The position numbers and the translations under genes were made by a program. 58,139 nucleotides of DNA from an uncultured Pelagibacteraceae bacterium. Its GTDB lineage: Bacteria > Pseudomonadota > Alphaproteobacteria > Pelagibacterales > Pelagibacteraceae. Positions 1 to 10,049 of this stretch are shown here, piece after piece. The DNA lies in NCBI GenBank assembly GCA_902590395.1, contig CACIWQ010000006.1, positions 1 to 58,139 on the forward strand, in the 5' to 3' direction. A model generated the notes under the pieces. It was not told where the DNA came from, made no database searches, and worked only from the letters and a program-made list of their open reading frames with translations. Position 1 is the stretch's first letter, and each line of letters begins with the position of its first letter.

Positions 1-588
1 ATAATTAAAAATATTTCATTGAAACACACAATGTATGCTCTACCAGCTTATTATATAGTTGCTCCAGCAGAGGCTTCTTCAAATTTAGCTAGATATGACG
101 GAGTAAAATATGGGCACAGAGCCAGAGGAAAAAACTTAATCGAAATGTATGAGAATACGAGATCAGAAGGCTTTGGGAATGAAGTAAAAAGAAGAATTTT
201 AATTGGCACATATGTATTATCTTCAGGCTATTACGATGCTTATTACTTAAAGGCGCAAAAAGTTAGACAATTAATTAAAAATGATTTTGACCAAGCTTTT
301 AAAGAGGTAGATGCGATATTGACTCCATCAACACCTAGCTCAGCATTTAAAATAGGAGATAAATCTGATGATCCTGTTTCAATGTACTTAAATGATATTT
401 TTACAGTACCAGTAAATTTATCAGGATTGCCGGCAATTTCCGTTCCAGCAGGATACGATAAAAACAATTTACCATTGGGATTGCAACTTATTGGCAAAGC
501 ATTTGATGAACAAACGATATTAAATTTGTCCTTAGCTATAGAAAAAAGAGCTAATTTTAAGAAAAATTATAAGGTTTGGTGGAGTTAA
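1..588 (+). CDS. gatA: Aspartyl/glutamyl-tRNA amidotransferase subunit A (5' end missing)
   Basis: GatA is the amidase subunit of GatCAB. It releases ammonia from glutamine so that mischarged Glu-tRNA(Gln), and often Asp-tRNA(Asn), can be converted to the correct aminoacyl-tRNA. The frame is open from base 1, so the N-terminal Ser-Ser-Lys catalytic region lies outside the window. The visible 195 residues carry the family block [22 protein letters not shown], then [11 protein letters not shown] and a C-terminal block with [12 protein letters not shown]. The TTG at 19 is only an internal codon. The stop overlaps the gatB start by one base, so the two are translationally linked. Confidence 0.96.
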   Translation: MIKNISLKHTMYALPAYYIVAPAEASSNLARYDGVKYGHRARGKNLIEMYENTRSEGFGNEVKRRILIGTYVLSSGYYDAYYLKAQKVRQLIKNDFDQAFKEVDAILTPSTPSSAFKIGDKSDDPVSMYLNDIFTVPVNLSGLPAISVPAGYDKNNLPLGLQLIGKAFDEQTILNLSLAIEKRANFKKNYKVWWS

Positions 589-2054
589 TGACAGAAAAAA
601 AATTTGATTATTTTATAAGTGGTGAAAAAGATAAGTGGGAAGTGATTATTGGCTTAGAAGTTCATGCTCAAGTTATATCGCAATCTAAACTTTTTTCTTC
701 ATCATCAACAAAATTCGGAAGTGAACCGAATACTCAGGTGAGTTTAGTTGATTCCGGATTTCCAGGCATGCTTCCAGTAATTAATCAATTTTGTGTGGAA
801 CAAAGTATTAAAACAGGTTTAGGTTTAAAAGCAAAAATAAATTTAAACTCTGTTTTTGATAGAAAAAATTATTTTTATGCAGATTTACCACAAGGTTACC
901 AAATCTCACAATATAAAAATCCTATTGTTGGAGAGGGCCAGGTTATTCTTGATATGCCATATGGTACCAAAAAAATTGGCATTGAACGTCTTCATTTAGA
1001 ACAGGATGCAGGAAAAAGTATACATGATATGGATCCAGAAAATTCGTTTGTGGACCTTAACAGATCTGGAGTTGCGCTAATGGAAATTGTTAGCAAGCCG
1101 GATTTAAGATCACCTCAAGAAGTAAACTTTTATATAAAGAAATTAAGATCAATTATGCGCTATCTAGGAACTTGCGATGGAAATATGCAAGAAGGATCTT
1201 TGAGAGCAGATGTTAACGTTTCAGTAAGAAAAGTAGGAGATAAGAAGTTTGGCACCAGATGTGAAATTAAAAATGTTAATTCAATTAAATTTATGGAAAT
1301 GGCCATTGAATATGAAGCTAATAGACAGGTAGAACTATTAGAGTCTGGAAAAAATATAGATCAAGAAACTAGATTATTCGATACAAAAAAAAATTCTACT
1401 AGATCTATGCGTTCTAAGGAGGATGCTCATGACTATAGGTATTTTCCTGATCCAGATTTATTACCTCTTAATATAGACAAGGGTTTAGTTGATAAATTAA
1501 AAAAAGAACTGCCAGAACTACCCGACCAAAAGAAAGATAGATTTATAAAAGAGCACAATTTGACTTCTTACGAAGCAAATATACTAGTTTCTGAAAAGGA
1601 AATTTCAGATTATTATGAAGAAGTAATAAAAGGATGTGATAAAAAGCTGGCAACCAATTGGATTACGGTAGAATTATTCGCTGTTTTAAATAAAAAAAAT
1701 CTCTCAATAGCTCAATCACCCATAAGCGCAAAGAATCTATCTTCATTAATTAAAATGATTACTTCAGGAAAAATTTCAGGAAAGATAGCAAAGGATGTTT
1801 TTGAAAAAATGCAGTCAGGCGACAAAGATCCAGAAGAAATCGTAAAAAAAGAAGGTTTGTTGCAACAAAGCGACCCCAAAGAATTGGAAAAAATAATTGT
1901 AGCCGTGATATCAAAAAATCAAGATAAAGTAGCACAATATAAATCTGGAAAAGAGAAGCTCTTTGGTTATTTTGTTGGTGAAGTAATGAAAGTATCTAAG
2001 GGAAAAGCTAATCCACAACTAGTAAATGAGATTCTTAAAAAGAAACTTCACTAA
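588..2054 (+). CDS. gatB: Aspartyl/glutamyl-tRNA amidotransferase subunit B
   Basis: GatB is the kinase/tRNA-binding subunit of GatCAB; it activates the misacylated Glu or Asp with ATP and receives ammonia from GatA. The family signature [13 protein letters not shown] sits near the N-terminus, followed by the [19 protein letters not shown] region and EIKNVNS. The C-terminal third is the helical YqeY-like tRNA-binding tail ending [12 protein letters not shown] chose ATG 588 (488 residues) because it overlaps the gatA stop (TAATG) and has GGAG five bases upstream; an in-frame TTG at 576 would only add four residues. gatC is not in the window. Confidence 0.97.
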   Translation: MTEKKFDYFISGEKDKWEVIIGLEVHAQVISQSKLFSSSSTKFGSEPNTQVSLVDSGFPGMLPVINQFCVEQSIKTGLGLKAKINLNSVFDRKNYFYADLPQGYQISQYKNPIVGEGQVILDMPYGTKKIGIERLHLEQDAGKSIHDMDPENSFVDLNRSGVALMEIVSKPDLRSPQEVNFYIKKLRSIMRYLGTCDGNMQEGSLRADVNVSVRKVGDKKFGTRCEIKNVNSIKFMEMAIEYEANRQVELLESGKNIDQETRLFDTKKNSTRSMRSKEDAHDYRYFPDPDLLPLNIDKGLVDKLKKELPELPDQKKDRFIKEHNLTSYEANILVSEKEISDYYEEVIKGCDKKLATNWITVELFAVLNKKNLSIAQSPISAKNLSSLIKMITSGKISGKIAKDVFEKMQSGDKDPEEIVKKEGLLQQSDPKELEKIIVAVISKNQDKVAQYKSGKEKLFGYFVGEVMKVSKGKANPQLVNEILKKKLH

Positions 2055-2059
2055 ATAAA

Positions 2060-2716
2060 ATGGGATCAAATCTTGTAATAACAAAAGAAATTGAGAATTA
2101 TATTAATAATCATTCACTTGAACTGACTGAAGTTCAAAAAGAAATAATTTCATACAATAATAGTTTAGGTGATATTAAAAGAATGCAAATTTCTATATCA
2201 CAATGTCATTTTCTGCATTTAATTGTTAAAATTTCGAATACCAAAAAAATTTTGGAGATAGGTACCTTCACAGGTTTAAGCGGTCTAACCATGTCCTTAT
2301 CCCTGCCTAGTGATGGACAGTTGGTAACCTTGGATAAAAATGCAGAAAGAAATAAAATTGCATATAATTTTTTTAAAAAAGCAAAACAAGAAAAAAAAAT
2401 TAAGACAATCACAGACTCAGCCTTGGTGGGCATAACTAATTTAAAAAAGGAAAAGCAAAAATTCGATCTTATTTTTATTGATGCGGATAAAGAAAATTAT
2501 AAAAATTACTACAATCAATCATTAGATTTAATAGATAAAAATGGTTTGATTATTATTGATAATGTTTTATGGCACGGGGAAGTAGTTAATGAAAAAAACC
2601 AAGATAAGTTAACCGCAATTATCAGAGAATTTAATTCTTTCATAAATAAAGATGAAAGAACGGAAAATCTAATTATTCCTGTTGGTGATGGTCTTACGGT
2701 TTGTAGGAAGCTTTAA
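2060..2716 (+). CDS. SAM-dependent O-methyltransferase (caffeoyl-CoA OMT-like family)
   Basis: This 218-residue Rossmann-fold methyltransferase belongs to the cation-dependent O-methyltransferase family (Methyltransf_3). The SAM-binding loop EIGTFTG lies at residues 66-72. The metal-binding acidic residues of the family are visible as FIDADKENY (D141) and IIDNVLWHG (D167, N168). The substrate cannot be deduced from sequence; bacterial relatives act on catechols and other small diols. The ATG lies five bases after gatB and the stop overlaps trhO by one base, so it is probably cotranscribed with gatAB, though no functional link is evident. Confidence 0.88.
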   Translation: MGSNLVITKEIENYINNHSLELTEVQKEIISYNNSLGDIKRMQISISQCHFLHLIVKISNTKKILEIGTFTGLSGLTMSLSLPSDGQLVTLDKNAERNKIAYNFFKKAKQEKKIKTITDSALVGITNLKKEKQKFDLIFIDADKENYKNYYNQSLDLIDKNGLIIIDNVLWHGEVVNEKNQDKLTAIIREFNSFINKDERTENLIIPVGDGLTVCRKL

Positions 2717-3615
2717 TGTATTTAATTTCAGGATTTTATAAGTTTAAAAATATATCTAATATAAAAAAAAATAAAAAAATTATTCAAGTTTATTTTATAA
2801 ATAAGAACATAAGAGGTACTGTAATTATTTCAAAAGAGGGAATTAACGGGACAATTTCAGCTAAAAAAAAAAATTTAGATTTAACTATAAAAAAAATTAA
2901 AAAGACTTTTAAGTTTACTAAATTTGATAATATAAATTCATCTATGTGTTATTACCAGCCTTTTCATAGAGGAAAAGTTAAAATAAAAAAAGAAGTTGTT
3001 CCTATGGGTATAAAAATCCTCAAGAGGAAATCCAAAAATCATGTTGATCCTACAAGTTGGAATAATTTAATAAAAGATAAAAATACTTTTTTATTAGATG
3101 CAAGAAAACCTTTTGAATATGATGTTGGAACATTTAAAGGGTCAATTAATCCAAACGTTGATAATTTTCGTGAATTTCCAAATTATTTAAAAAATTTAAA
3201 AAAAGATAAAAGAATAGCAATGTTTTGTACTGGCGGAATAAGATGTGAGAAAGCCAGCATCTTTCTTGAAAAAAAAGGATTTAAAAATGTTTTCCAGCTA
3301 AAAGGTGGAATTATAAATTACTTAAATAAAATTAAAAAAAAAGAAAGTTTGTGGGAGGGTGAATGCTATGTTTTTGATAATAGGGTTTCAATTAAACATG
3401 GTTTGATACCTGGTTCTTTTTCAATGTGTAGTGGATGCAGAAAACCAATTTCGGCAAAAAATAGGAAATCAAAAAAATATGAAGAGGGAGTATCATGTCC
3501 AAATTGTCACGACTACTTAAAATCCTCACAAAAAGAAAGATTTAGAATGAGACAAAAACAAATAAATCTTGCTAAAAAACTTGGAAAAAAGCACATATTT
3601 CAAAAAGAATTTTAA
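2716..3615 (+). CDS. trhO: tRNA uridine(34) hydroxylase, rhodanese family
   Basis: TrhO (formerly YceA) makes 5-hydroxyuridine at wobble position 34 of certain tRNAs. The 299-residue protein has the N-terminal acylphosphatase-like domain with EGINGTIS (residues 41-48), then a rhodanese domain from about residue 113 to 208 with DARKPFEYDVGTF and the active loop CTGGIRCEKA, whose catalytic Cys is C171. The C-terminus holds a Cys-rich patch (CSGCRKP and CPNCHD) typical of the family. The ATG overlaps the upstream stop by one base. Confidence 0.92.
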   Translation: MYLISGFYKFKNISNIKKNKKIIQVYFINKNIRGTVIISKEGINGTISAKKKNLDLTIKKIKKTFKFTKFDNINSSMCYYQPFHRGKVKIKKEVVPMGIKILKRKSKNHVDPTSWNNLIKDKNTFLLDARKPFEYDVGTFKGSINPNVDNFREFPNYLKNLKKDKRIAMFCTGGIRCEKASIFLEKKGFKNVFQLKGGIINYLNKIKKKESLWEGECYVFDNRVSIKHGLIPGSFSMCSGCRKPISAKNRKSKKYEEGVSCPNCHDYLKSSQKERFRMRQKQINLAKKLGKKHIFQKEF

Positions 3616-3617
3616 AA

Positions 3618-4979
3618 ATGAATTTATTAAAAGATAATGTTCCAAAATTAGTTCGAAAACTTGCCTTGCCCGCTATGGTGGGAACTCTTTTTCAAACGCT
3701 TTATAATATAGTTGACACTTTTTTTGCTGGAAAAATATCACCCGAAGCATTATCAGCTTTAAGTAAATCTTTTCCTATCTACTTTATAATAGTGGCAACA
3801 TCTATTGGAGTTACTGTAGCTGGCACTGCATTGATTGGTAACAGCATTGGTGAAAAAGATGAAAACAAAACTTTAAATTATTTCACGCACATTATTTTTT
3901 ACGGAATTTTAGTTTCTATAATTATCACCTATTTAGGATTAACTTATGCTGAAAAAGTCTTTTATTTAATGGGATCAACCGATGAAGTTGTTTTTTTAGG
4001 TCTCGAGTACATAAATGTTATTTATTTAGGCTCAATCCTTTTTATTTTAGTAGTTGCATTAAACTCTTTTCTTCATGCTGAAGGTGATACAAAAACTTAT
4101 CGAAACATTTTAGTTTTATCTTTTTTTCTTAATATTATTTTAAATCCTATACTAATTTTTGGTTTTCTTTTTATACCTGCAATGGGAGTTAAAGGTATTG
4201 GTATCGCTACTATAATTGCACAATCAGTATCATTAATTATTATTCTAATTAAGGTTTTAAAAAACAATAGAGTAAGAGAAATAAATAAAAATTATTTAAT
4301 ACCAAAATTTATTTTTTTTAAAAATATCTTTTTTCAATCAATGCCTATTACTGTATCTATTTGTGGTTACGCATTAGCCGCAGCCATTATTTTTACCTAT
4401 GTTGGTCAGTCAGGCGAATATGCAGCGGCAGGTTATGGGGCAGGAACTAGAATTGAACAAGTGGTTCTTCTTCCTATTTTAGGCATCAACACTGCAATTA
4501 TTTCAATAATAGCACAAAATTATGGTGCTAAAAATTTTGATAGAATAAAAGAAACTTATATTACCGCCATAAAGTATGCTTTTATTATAATGGTTATTTC
4601 TGGAATTATTGTTTTCATATCGGCAGGTATTATTACAGGTATTTTCTCGAACGATCCTGAAGTAATAGAATACGGAAAAAGATATTTAAAAATTTCAGCA
4701 TTTGTTTTACCTGCTTACCCAGTTTTCTTTCTATCAAATGGTTTTTTTATGGCCTTAAAAAAATCAGAAATGGCTATGATTTCAAACTTTTTTAGAAACG
4801 TGCTTAATCCAATAGTAGTATTTTACATAGCAAAATATATTGATGCGAGCTTTAGCACCTTTTTTTGGATATGGGTTGGAATAAATTGGTTTTTCTCAAT
4901 TTCGTATTTCTTGATTATTATTTACTATTTTAAAAATAGATTAGATAAATCTAGTACTGTCCTTAATCCAAGCCCATAA
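3618..4979 (+). CDS. MATE family efflux transporter
   Basis: A 453-residue, very hydrophobic protein with about twelve predicted membrane helices in two similar halves, the arrangement of multidrug and toxic compound extrusion transporters. The N-terminus (LALPAMVGTLFQTLYNIVDTFFAG) is the typical MatE opening, and a second pseudo-repeat starts near residue 240. Such proteins export cationic drugs or metabolites using Na+ or H+ gradients; the substrate here is unknown. It begins two bases after trhO. Its last 39 bp overlap the 3' end of soxG on the other strand, so the C-terminal codons are shared by two convergent genes. Confidence 0.9.
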   Translation: MNLLKDNVPKLVRKLALPAMVGTLFQTLYNIVDTFFAGKISPEALSALSKSFPIYFIIVATSIGVTVAGTALIGNSIGEKDENKTLNYFTHIIFYGILVSIIITYLGLTYAEKVFYLMGSTDEVVFLGLEYINVIYLGSILFILVVALNSFLHAEGDTKTYRNILVLSFFLNIILNPILIFGFLFIPAMGVKGIGIATIIAQSVSLIIILIKVLKNNRVREINKNYLIPKFIFFKNIFFQSMPITVSICGYALAAAIIFTYVGQSGEYAAAGYGAGTRIEQVVLLPILGINTAIISIIAQNYGAKNFDRIKETYITAIKYAFIIMVISGIIVFISAGIITGIFSNDPEVIEYGKRYLKISAFVLPAYPVFFLSNGFFMALKKSEMAMISNFFRNVLNPIVVFYIAKYIDASFSTFFWIWVGINWFFSISYFLIIIYYFKNRLDKSSTVLNPSP

Positions 4980-5510
4980 GTGATCTGAAAAAGATCTTCT
5001 TACGTAAAGATCTACATCATCCTTTGTTTTTCTATGTATAGTAACATCAACATTGTTAAGTATGGTTTGTACTACTTTATTATCTCCAAAATTTTCCGGA
5101 TTAAAATCAAAGGGAGATCCTTTGGAAAGTATTTCAAAAATATTAGAGCCTGTTAAATTAAATATAGTGTAATGGTCACTAACATTTGTAACGGCACCCA
5201 AATTCATCTTTGAAATATCTTTGAATAATAATTGTTCTAATTCATAGTCATTAGACTCTTTATCTACAGTATCATTTGAAACTAAAAGCCATTCATTGGG
5301 CCCTAACCACATACAGGTGATTTGTTCTTTAGTAGATGTAGAACAAGCTTCTTTTGGAAGAATCATCCCCAATATTTTTCCAACCCTACTAGCAAAATCT
5401 TTGTTTTCTAAATTACCTCTTAAATTAATTTTTGCTACAGGAGTTTTTTCCCTCATTGAAAAATTGTTATAAGTGAGGCTTTCTGCAATTGGTGATGTAA
5501 AATTAAGCAT
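4941..5510 (-). CDS. soxG: Sarcosine oxidase, gamma subunit
   Basis: SoxG is the gamma subunit of heterotetrameric sarcosine oxidase and has a fold related to GcvT/aminomethyltransferase. The 189-residue product shows the family block MWLGPNEWLLVS and the later DHYTIFNLTG. It is the last gene of soxBDAG; its start overlaps the soxA stop by 8 bp. The subunit is structurally needed for the complex, while catalysis is in alpha and beta. The 3' end overlaps the MATE gene, which fits an extremely compact genome. Assignment rests on both motif and position. Confidence 0.93.
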   Translation of the reverse strand: MLNFTSPIAESLTYNNFSMREKTPVAKINLRGNLENKDFASRVGKILGMILPKEACSTSTKEQITCMWLGPNEWLLVSNDTVDKESNDYELEQLLFKDISKMNLGAVTNVSDHYTIFNLTGSNIFEILSKGSPFDFNPENFGDNKVVQTILNNVDVTIHRKTKDDVDLYVRRSFSDHLWAWIKDSTRFI

Positions 5511-8508
5511 TTAATCTCTTACCTTCTTTATCTAAAAAAATTGTATCTGATACAGTGACTTCGATAGTTTTGTTTGGCATAGGAACATAAAGTTTTGTTC
5601 CTTTTAATTTTTTTCCATTTTTAACAACGGCTAAAGCAATAGATTTATTTAAATTAGGGCTATAATAACTTGATGTTACGTGTCCTATCATGTCCATAGG
5701 GGGTTTATTTTGAACTTCAGCCACAATTTGTGCTCCTTCTTCAAGAATTTCTTTTGGATCTTTAGTTAATAAACCCACATATTGTTTTCTATCCTCTCTC
5801 ATTGTGTCTGATCTGTACAAAGATCTTTTTCCTATAAAATCATATTTTTTCTTGCTAACTATCCAGTCCATTTGTAAATCAACAGGAGTAACAGTTCCGT
5901 CTGTTTCTTGACCTACTATTATAAAACCTTTTTCAGCTCTTAATAAATGCATAGCTTCTGTGCCATATGGCGTGATTCCATATTCTTTTCCAGCAACCAT
6001 ACATTTTGCCCAAACTGATTGACCATAATTAGCTTGAATATTTATTTCGTAACTTAGTTCACCAGTGAAACTTATTCTCATAACACGACAATTTATTTTA
6101 TCTATTAAACCATTTTTAAAACTCATATGTGGAAAGTTACTATCCGAATAGTCGATATTTTTTGTTACTTTTTCTAATATTTTTTTACTATGAGGACCAC
6201 AAACACTTATAGTTGCGAAATGATCAGTTACAGAAGTTAAATAAACTTTTAATTCAGGCCATTCTGTTTGTAGAAAATCCTCAAGCTTACCCATTACAGT
6301 AGCTGCACCACCTGTTGTGGTTGTCATTATATAATGATTTTCACTTAAACGTGTTGTAACACCATCGTCATAAACCATTCCATCATCGTTAAGCATTAAA
6401 CCATATCTACATTTTCCTATAGCTAGCTTACTCCAAGCATTTGTATAAACACGATTTAAGAACTCAGAAGCATCTCTACCTTGAATATCAATTTTTCCTA
6501 AAGTTGAAGCATCTAAAATTCCGGCATTTGTTCTTGCTGCTTTAGATTCTCTTTGGACTGCATCATACATACTTTCATTGTTAGAAGGGTAATACCAAGC
6601 TCTCTTCCATTGACCAACATCTTCAAATTTAGCATTATTTTTTTCATGCCAATCATGAATGGGTGTCTTTCTAGTGATATCAAAAAATTGTCCAACATTT
6701 CTTCCTACAAGAGCTCCAAAAGTTATTGGAGAGTAGGGAGGACGAAAGGTAGTTGTGCCTAATTCACCTAATTTAGTATTTGTAATTTCAGATATAATCC
6801 CTAAGGCATGCATATTTGCAATTTTTCCTTGATCGGTAGCCATTCCGGTTGTTGTATATCGTTTTACATGTTCTATTGATTTAAAACCTTCTCTTAGGGC
6901 AAGTTTTATATCGTTTGCTGTGGAATCATTTTGATAGTCAACAAAAGATTTAGTTTTCCCACTAATTTTACTGCTTGGTATCAACCATATATTTTCAAAA
7001 GTTCCACTTTTAGTTTCTAAAACATTAAACTGTTCTGTTTCCTTAATATCAAGAAATTCTCTAGTCTTTTCTTGAGCTTCTGAAATAATATTTTTTAATC
7101 CAAAAGTTCCATTACATGAACCAACAGATATCTGGCTAAGAGTACTTTTTTTGGGAAAAAAATAATGCTTTTTTTCGTCATAATCTAACTTGCCTCCTGA
7201 TTGCGTAAATAAATGGACAGCTGGTGTATAACCACCGGAGACACATAATAAATCACAATCTATTTTTAATTTATTTCCAACTACACTGGTATTGTCCTTT
7301 GACAACTTCATTACATATATTTTGTTAATTTTTTTATATCCTTCTGTATAAATTACAGCACTTTTCCAATGTATTTTGATACCTAGCACGTTACATTTTT
7401 TTGGTAGAGTCCCGTCTGATTTTTCTCGAATATCTATTATCGATTTAACTTTAACACCCTTGTTATGTAAAGTTATCGCTGTTTCATATGCATCATCGTT
7501 ATTCGTAAATATGCTAATATTGTTACCGCATTTCACACTATAAGTATTAGCATATTTTCTAACTGCTGAAGAAAGCATTATTCCAGGCCTATCATTACAA
7601 TCAAAAATCATTGGCCTTTCGATAGATCCAGTTGCTAAAATCACTTTTTTTGCTCTAACCTTCCATAAACGTTGTCTTATTTTTCCTTTTTTATCTTTAT
7701 CAGGCAAATGATCAGTTAAATTTTGCACCATGATTAAATAATTATAATTGTGATAAGCGGCAACACTAGTTCTATCTAATATTTTAATATGTTTATTACC
7801 TTGTAATTCTAGACAAGTTTTCCTTATCCACTCTAAAGGTGACAATTCATTTACTTTATTGTAATCATTGTTGGAAAAATTTAGATTTCCTCCAAAATTT
7901 GATCTTTCATCTACTAAGAGAACTTTTTTCCCAGCTTTTAAAGCTGTTTTTGCTGCTACCAATCCAGCTGGTCCAGCGCCGACAATAAGAACTTCGCAAT
8001 GATAATAGCAATGATCATAAATATCAGGATCTTTTTTTGTAGGAGATTTTCCTAAGCCAGCGGCTTTTCTGATAAAATATTCATATACATTTTCCCATAA
8101 ATTTGCGGGCCACATAAAAGTTTTGTAATAAAAACCGGCTGGAATAATAGGTGAGAATAAATTGTTAATTGATCCTAAATCAAAATTAACCGATGGCCAA
8201 CAATTTTGACTTATAGCATTTAATCCTTCATAAATTTCAATTTGGGTAGCTCGTAAATTTGGATCAGTTTTACCTTGATCTTTAATGATTTGAACTAATG
8301 CATTAGGCTCTTCCACGCCAGAAGTAAATATTCCTCTTGGTCTATGATATTTAAAACTTCTCCCAACCAAGTGAATTCCATTTGCTAGTAGAGCTGATGC
8401 TAAAGTATCACCTTTATACCCATAAAAAGTTTTCCCATTAAATTTAAAAGAAATAGTCTCGCTTCTATTAATTTGTCCACCTGATGATAATCTATATTTG
8501 TTCGACAT
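5503..8508 (-). CDS. soxA: Sarcosine oxidase, alpha subunit
   Basis: The large subunit of heterotetrameric sarcosine oxidase, which converts sarcosine, O2 and tetrahydrofolate to glycine, H2O2 and 5,10-methylene-tetrahydrofolate. The 1001 residues show the expected order: an N-terminal 2Fe-2S_4-like domain (FNGKTFYGYKGDTLASALLANG), a pyridine-nucleotide-disulfide oxidoreductase fold beginning VLIVGAGPAGLVAAKTALK near residue 175, and a C-terminal GcvT-like aminomethyltransferase half from about residue 600, where folate is expected to bind. SoxD ends in the first base of this start and SoxG overlaps the stop. The full length argues for an intact enzyme. Confidence 0.96.
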   Translation of the reverse strand: MSNKYRLSSGGQINRSETISFKFNGKTFYGYKGDTLASALLANGIHLVGRSFKYHRPRGIFTSGVEEPNALVQIIKDQGKTDPNLRATQIEIYEGLNAISQNCWPSVNFDLGSINNLFSPIIPAGFYYKTFMWPANLWENVYEYFIRKAAGLGKSPTKKDPDIYDHCYYHCEVLIVGAGPAGLVAAKTALKAGKKVLLVDERSNFGGNLNFSNNDYNKVNELSPLEWIRKTCLELQGNKHIKILDRTSVAAYHNYNYLIMVQNLTDHLPDKDKKGKIRQRLWKVRAKKVILATGSIERPMIFDCNDRPGIMLSSAVRKYANTYSVKCGNNISIFTNNDDAYETAITLHNKGVKVKSIIDIREKSDGTLPKKCNVLGIKIHWKSAVIYTEGYKKINKIYVMKLSKDNTSVVGNKLKIDCDLLCVSGGYTPAVHLFTQSGGKLDYDEKKHYFFPKKSTLSQISVGSCNGTFGLKNIISEAQEKTREFLDIKETEQFNVLETKSGTFENIWLIPSSKISGKTKSFVDYQNDSTANDIKLALREGFKSIEHVKRYTTTGMATDQGKIANMHALGIISEITNTKLGELGTTTFRPPYSPITFGALVGRNVGQFFDITRKTPIHDWHEKNNAKFEDVGQWKRAWYYPSNNESMYDAVQRESKAARTNAGILDASTLGKIDIQGRDASEFLNRVYTNAWSKLAIGKCRYGLMLNDDGMVYDDGVTTRLSENHYIMTTTTGGAATVMGKLEDFLQTEWPELKVYLTSVTDHFATISVCGPHSKKILEKVTKNIDYSDSNFPHMSFKNGLIDKINCRVMRISFTGELSYEINIQANYGQSVWAKCMVAGKEYGITPYGTEAMHLLRAEKGFIIVGQETDGTVTPVDLQMDWIVSKKKYDFIGKRSLYRSDTMREDRKQYVGLLTKDPKEILEEGAQIVAEVQNKPPMDMIGHVTSSYYSPNLNKSIALAVVKNGKKLKGTKLYVPMPNKTIEVTVSDTIFLDKEGKRLNA

Positions 8509-8780
8509 TATTTATTTGCCTTTTCTCCTATCTTGTAAACAGAATGAATTTTATCGTTTGATGTATCTCTAGCCATATTAAACCAGCGCCTACAACCGTG
8601 CGAATGATTCCATCTTTCGTATTGAAGACCTTTTATATTTTTTCTCATAAATAAGTACTCCGCCCATTGATCATCACTTAATTCAGTTGGTTGTTTTGGT
8701 CTTACTAAATGAGCTTCTCCACCATAGCTAAATTCACTATGATCTCTCTCTCCACAATATGGACATTTAATTATAAACAT
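8508..8780 (-). CDS. soxD: Sarcosine oxidase, delta subunit
   Basis: The small zinc-binding delta subunit of heterotetrameric sarcosine oxidase. The 90-residue protein starts with CPYCGERDHSEFSYGG (Cys6, Cys9 and a His), and has the later WNHSHGCRRWFNMARDT block that supplies the remaining metal ligands. It lies between soxB and soxA, separated by one base from the first and overlapping the second by one base, the usual B-D-A-G order. Confidence 0.96.
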   Translation of the reverse strand: MFIIKCPYCGERDHSEFSYGGEAHLVRPKQPTELSDDQWAEYLFMRKNIKGLQYERWNHSHGCRRWFNMARDTSNDKIHSVYKIGEKANK

Positions 8781-8781
8781 T

Positions 8782-10035
8782 TTAATGAGCTACAGCTGCA
8801 GCACCGTGTTCATCAACGAGATCTCCACTAACAAATCTATTGATATTGAATGCAGCGTTTAAAGCATGAGGTTCATCTTTTGCAATTGTATGAGCAAACA
8901 AATGTCCGGATCCAGGAGTGGCTTTAAACCCGCCAGTTCCCCACCCACAATTAAAATAAAGTCCTTTAATTGAAGTTTTGCTTATTAATGGGCTTGCATC
9001 TGGACATATGTCAACAACACCACCCCATTGTCTGAGCATTCTAAGTCTACTAAAAATTGGATAAAGTTCTAAAATAGCTTTCAAAGTTCCTTCTACAATT
9101 TCATGAGTACCTTTTTGCGTATAGGAAATATAAGAGTCAGTACCTGCTCCTATAACGAGTTCACCTTTGTCGGATTGACTTACGTATGCGTGAACGGCGT
9201 TAGACATAACAACAGTATCGATTATTGGCTTAATTGGTTCTGAAACTAATGCTTGTAAGGGTTTGCTTTCAAGCGGTAGTCTTAAACCAGCCATGTTTGC
9301 AATTACACTAGAATGACCTGCTGCCACTACACCAACTTTTTTAGTTTTAATAAAACCTTTTGTTGTTTCTATTCCTTCAATAGAATCACCATTTCTTTTT
9401 ATTCCTTTTACTTCACAATTTTGAATAATATCAACTCCCATTGAATCTGCGCCTCTAGCGTAACCCCAAGCAACGGCATCGTGTCTTGCCGTGCCAGCTC
9501 TTCTTTGTAAAGTACTACCCATTACTGGGTAACGGATGTTAGGCGAACAATTAATAATAGGGCAAAATTTTTTAACTTGTTGTACATTAAGCCATTCGCA
9601 GTCTATTCCATTAAGTCTATTAGCATGAGTTCTTCTTTTTAGTTCTCTTACGTCATGTTGATTATGCGCTAAATTCATTACACCTCTTTGGCTAAACATG
9701 ATGTTATAATTTAATTCTTGAGATAAATTTTCCCAAATTTTTAAGGCGTGGTCATACAATCCCGCACTTGCATCCCAAAGATAATTAGACCTTATTATTG
9801 TAGTATTTCTTCCAGTGTTACCACCGCCAATCCATCCTTTTTCCAATACAGCAATATTTTTTAAATTATGTTCTTTTGCTAAATAATATGCTGTAGCCAA
9901 ACCGTGTCCACCTCCACCAATAATAACGGCATCATATTGAGATTTAGGTTCAGGATCCCTCCAGGCTCGTTGCCAATTTTCATGGTAGCTTAATGAGTTT
10001 TTAATAAGTGCAAATATTGAATATTTTTTCTTCAT
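8782..10035 (-). CDS. soxB: Sarcosine oxidase, beta subunit
   Basis: The beta subunit carries FAD and covalent FMN and performs the amine oxidation. The 417-residue protein has a DAO fold: dinucleotide-binding [19 protein letters not shown] at about residues 38-56, and [19 protein letters not shown], where His185 is in the position expected for the covalent FMN link (family knowledge, not proven here). The C-terminal [20 protein letters not shown] block is characteristic. It starts 14 bases after the rarD stop on the same strand, so rarD and soxBDAG may share a transcript. Confidence 0.96.
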   Translation of the reverse strand: MKKKYSIFALIKNSLSYHENWQRAWRDPEPKSQYDAVIIGGGGHGLATAYYLAKEHNLKNIAVLEKGWIGGGNTGRNTTIIRSNYLWDASAGLYDHALKIWENLSQELNYNIMFSQRGVMNLAHNQHDVRELKRRTHANRLNGIDCEWLNVQQVKKFCPIINCSPNIRYPVMGSTLQRRAGTARHDAVAWGYARGADSMGVDIIQNCEVKGIKRNGDSIEGIETTKGFIKTKKVGVVAAGHSSVIANMAGLRLPLESKPLQALVSEPIKPIIDTVVMSNAVHAYVSQSDKGELVIGAGTDSYISYTQKGTHEIVEGTLKAILELYPIFSRLRMLRQWGGVVDICPDASPLISKTSIKGLYFNCGWGTGGFKATPGSGHLFAHTIAKDEPHALNAAFNINRFVSGDLVDEHGAAAVAH

Positions 10036-10049
10036 ATAAATAAATTATA

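Noticed and set aside
576-587. TTG start for gatB at 576.
   Set aside because: ATG 588 has a good GGAG site and overlaps the gatA stop by one base, the usual coupling.
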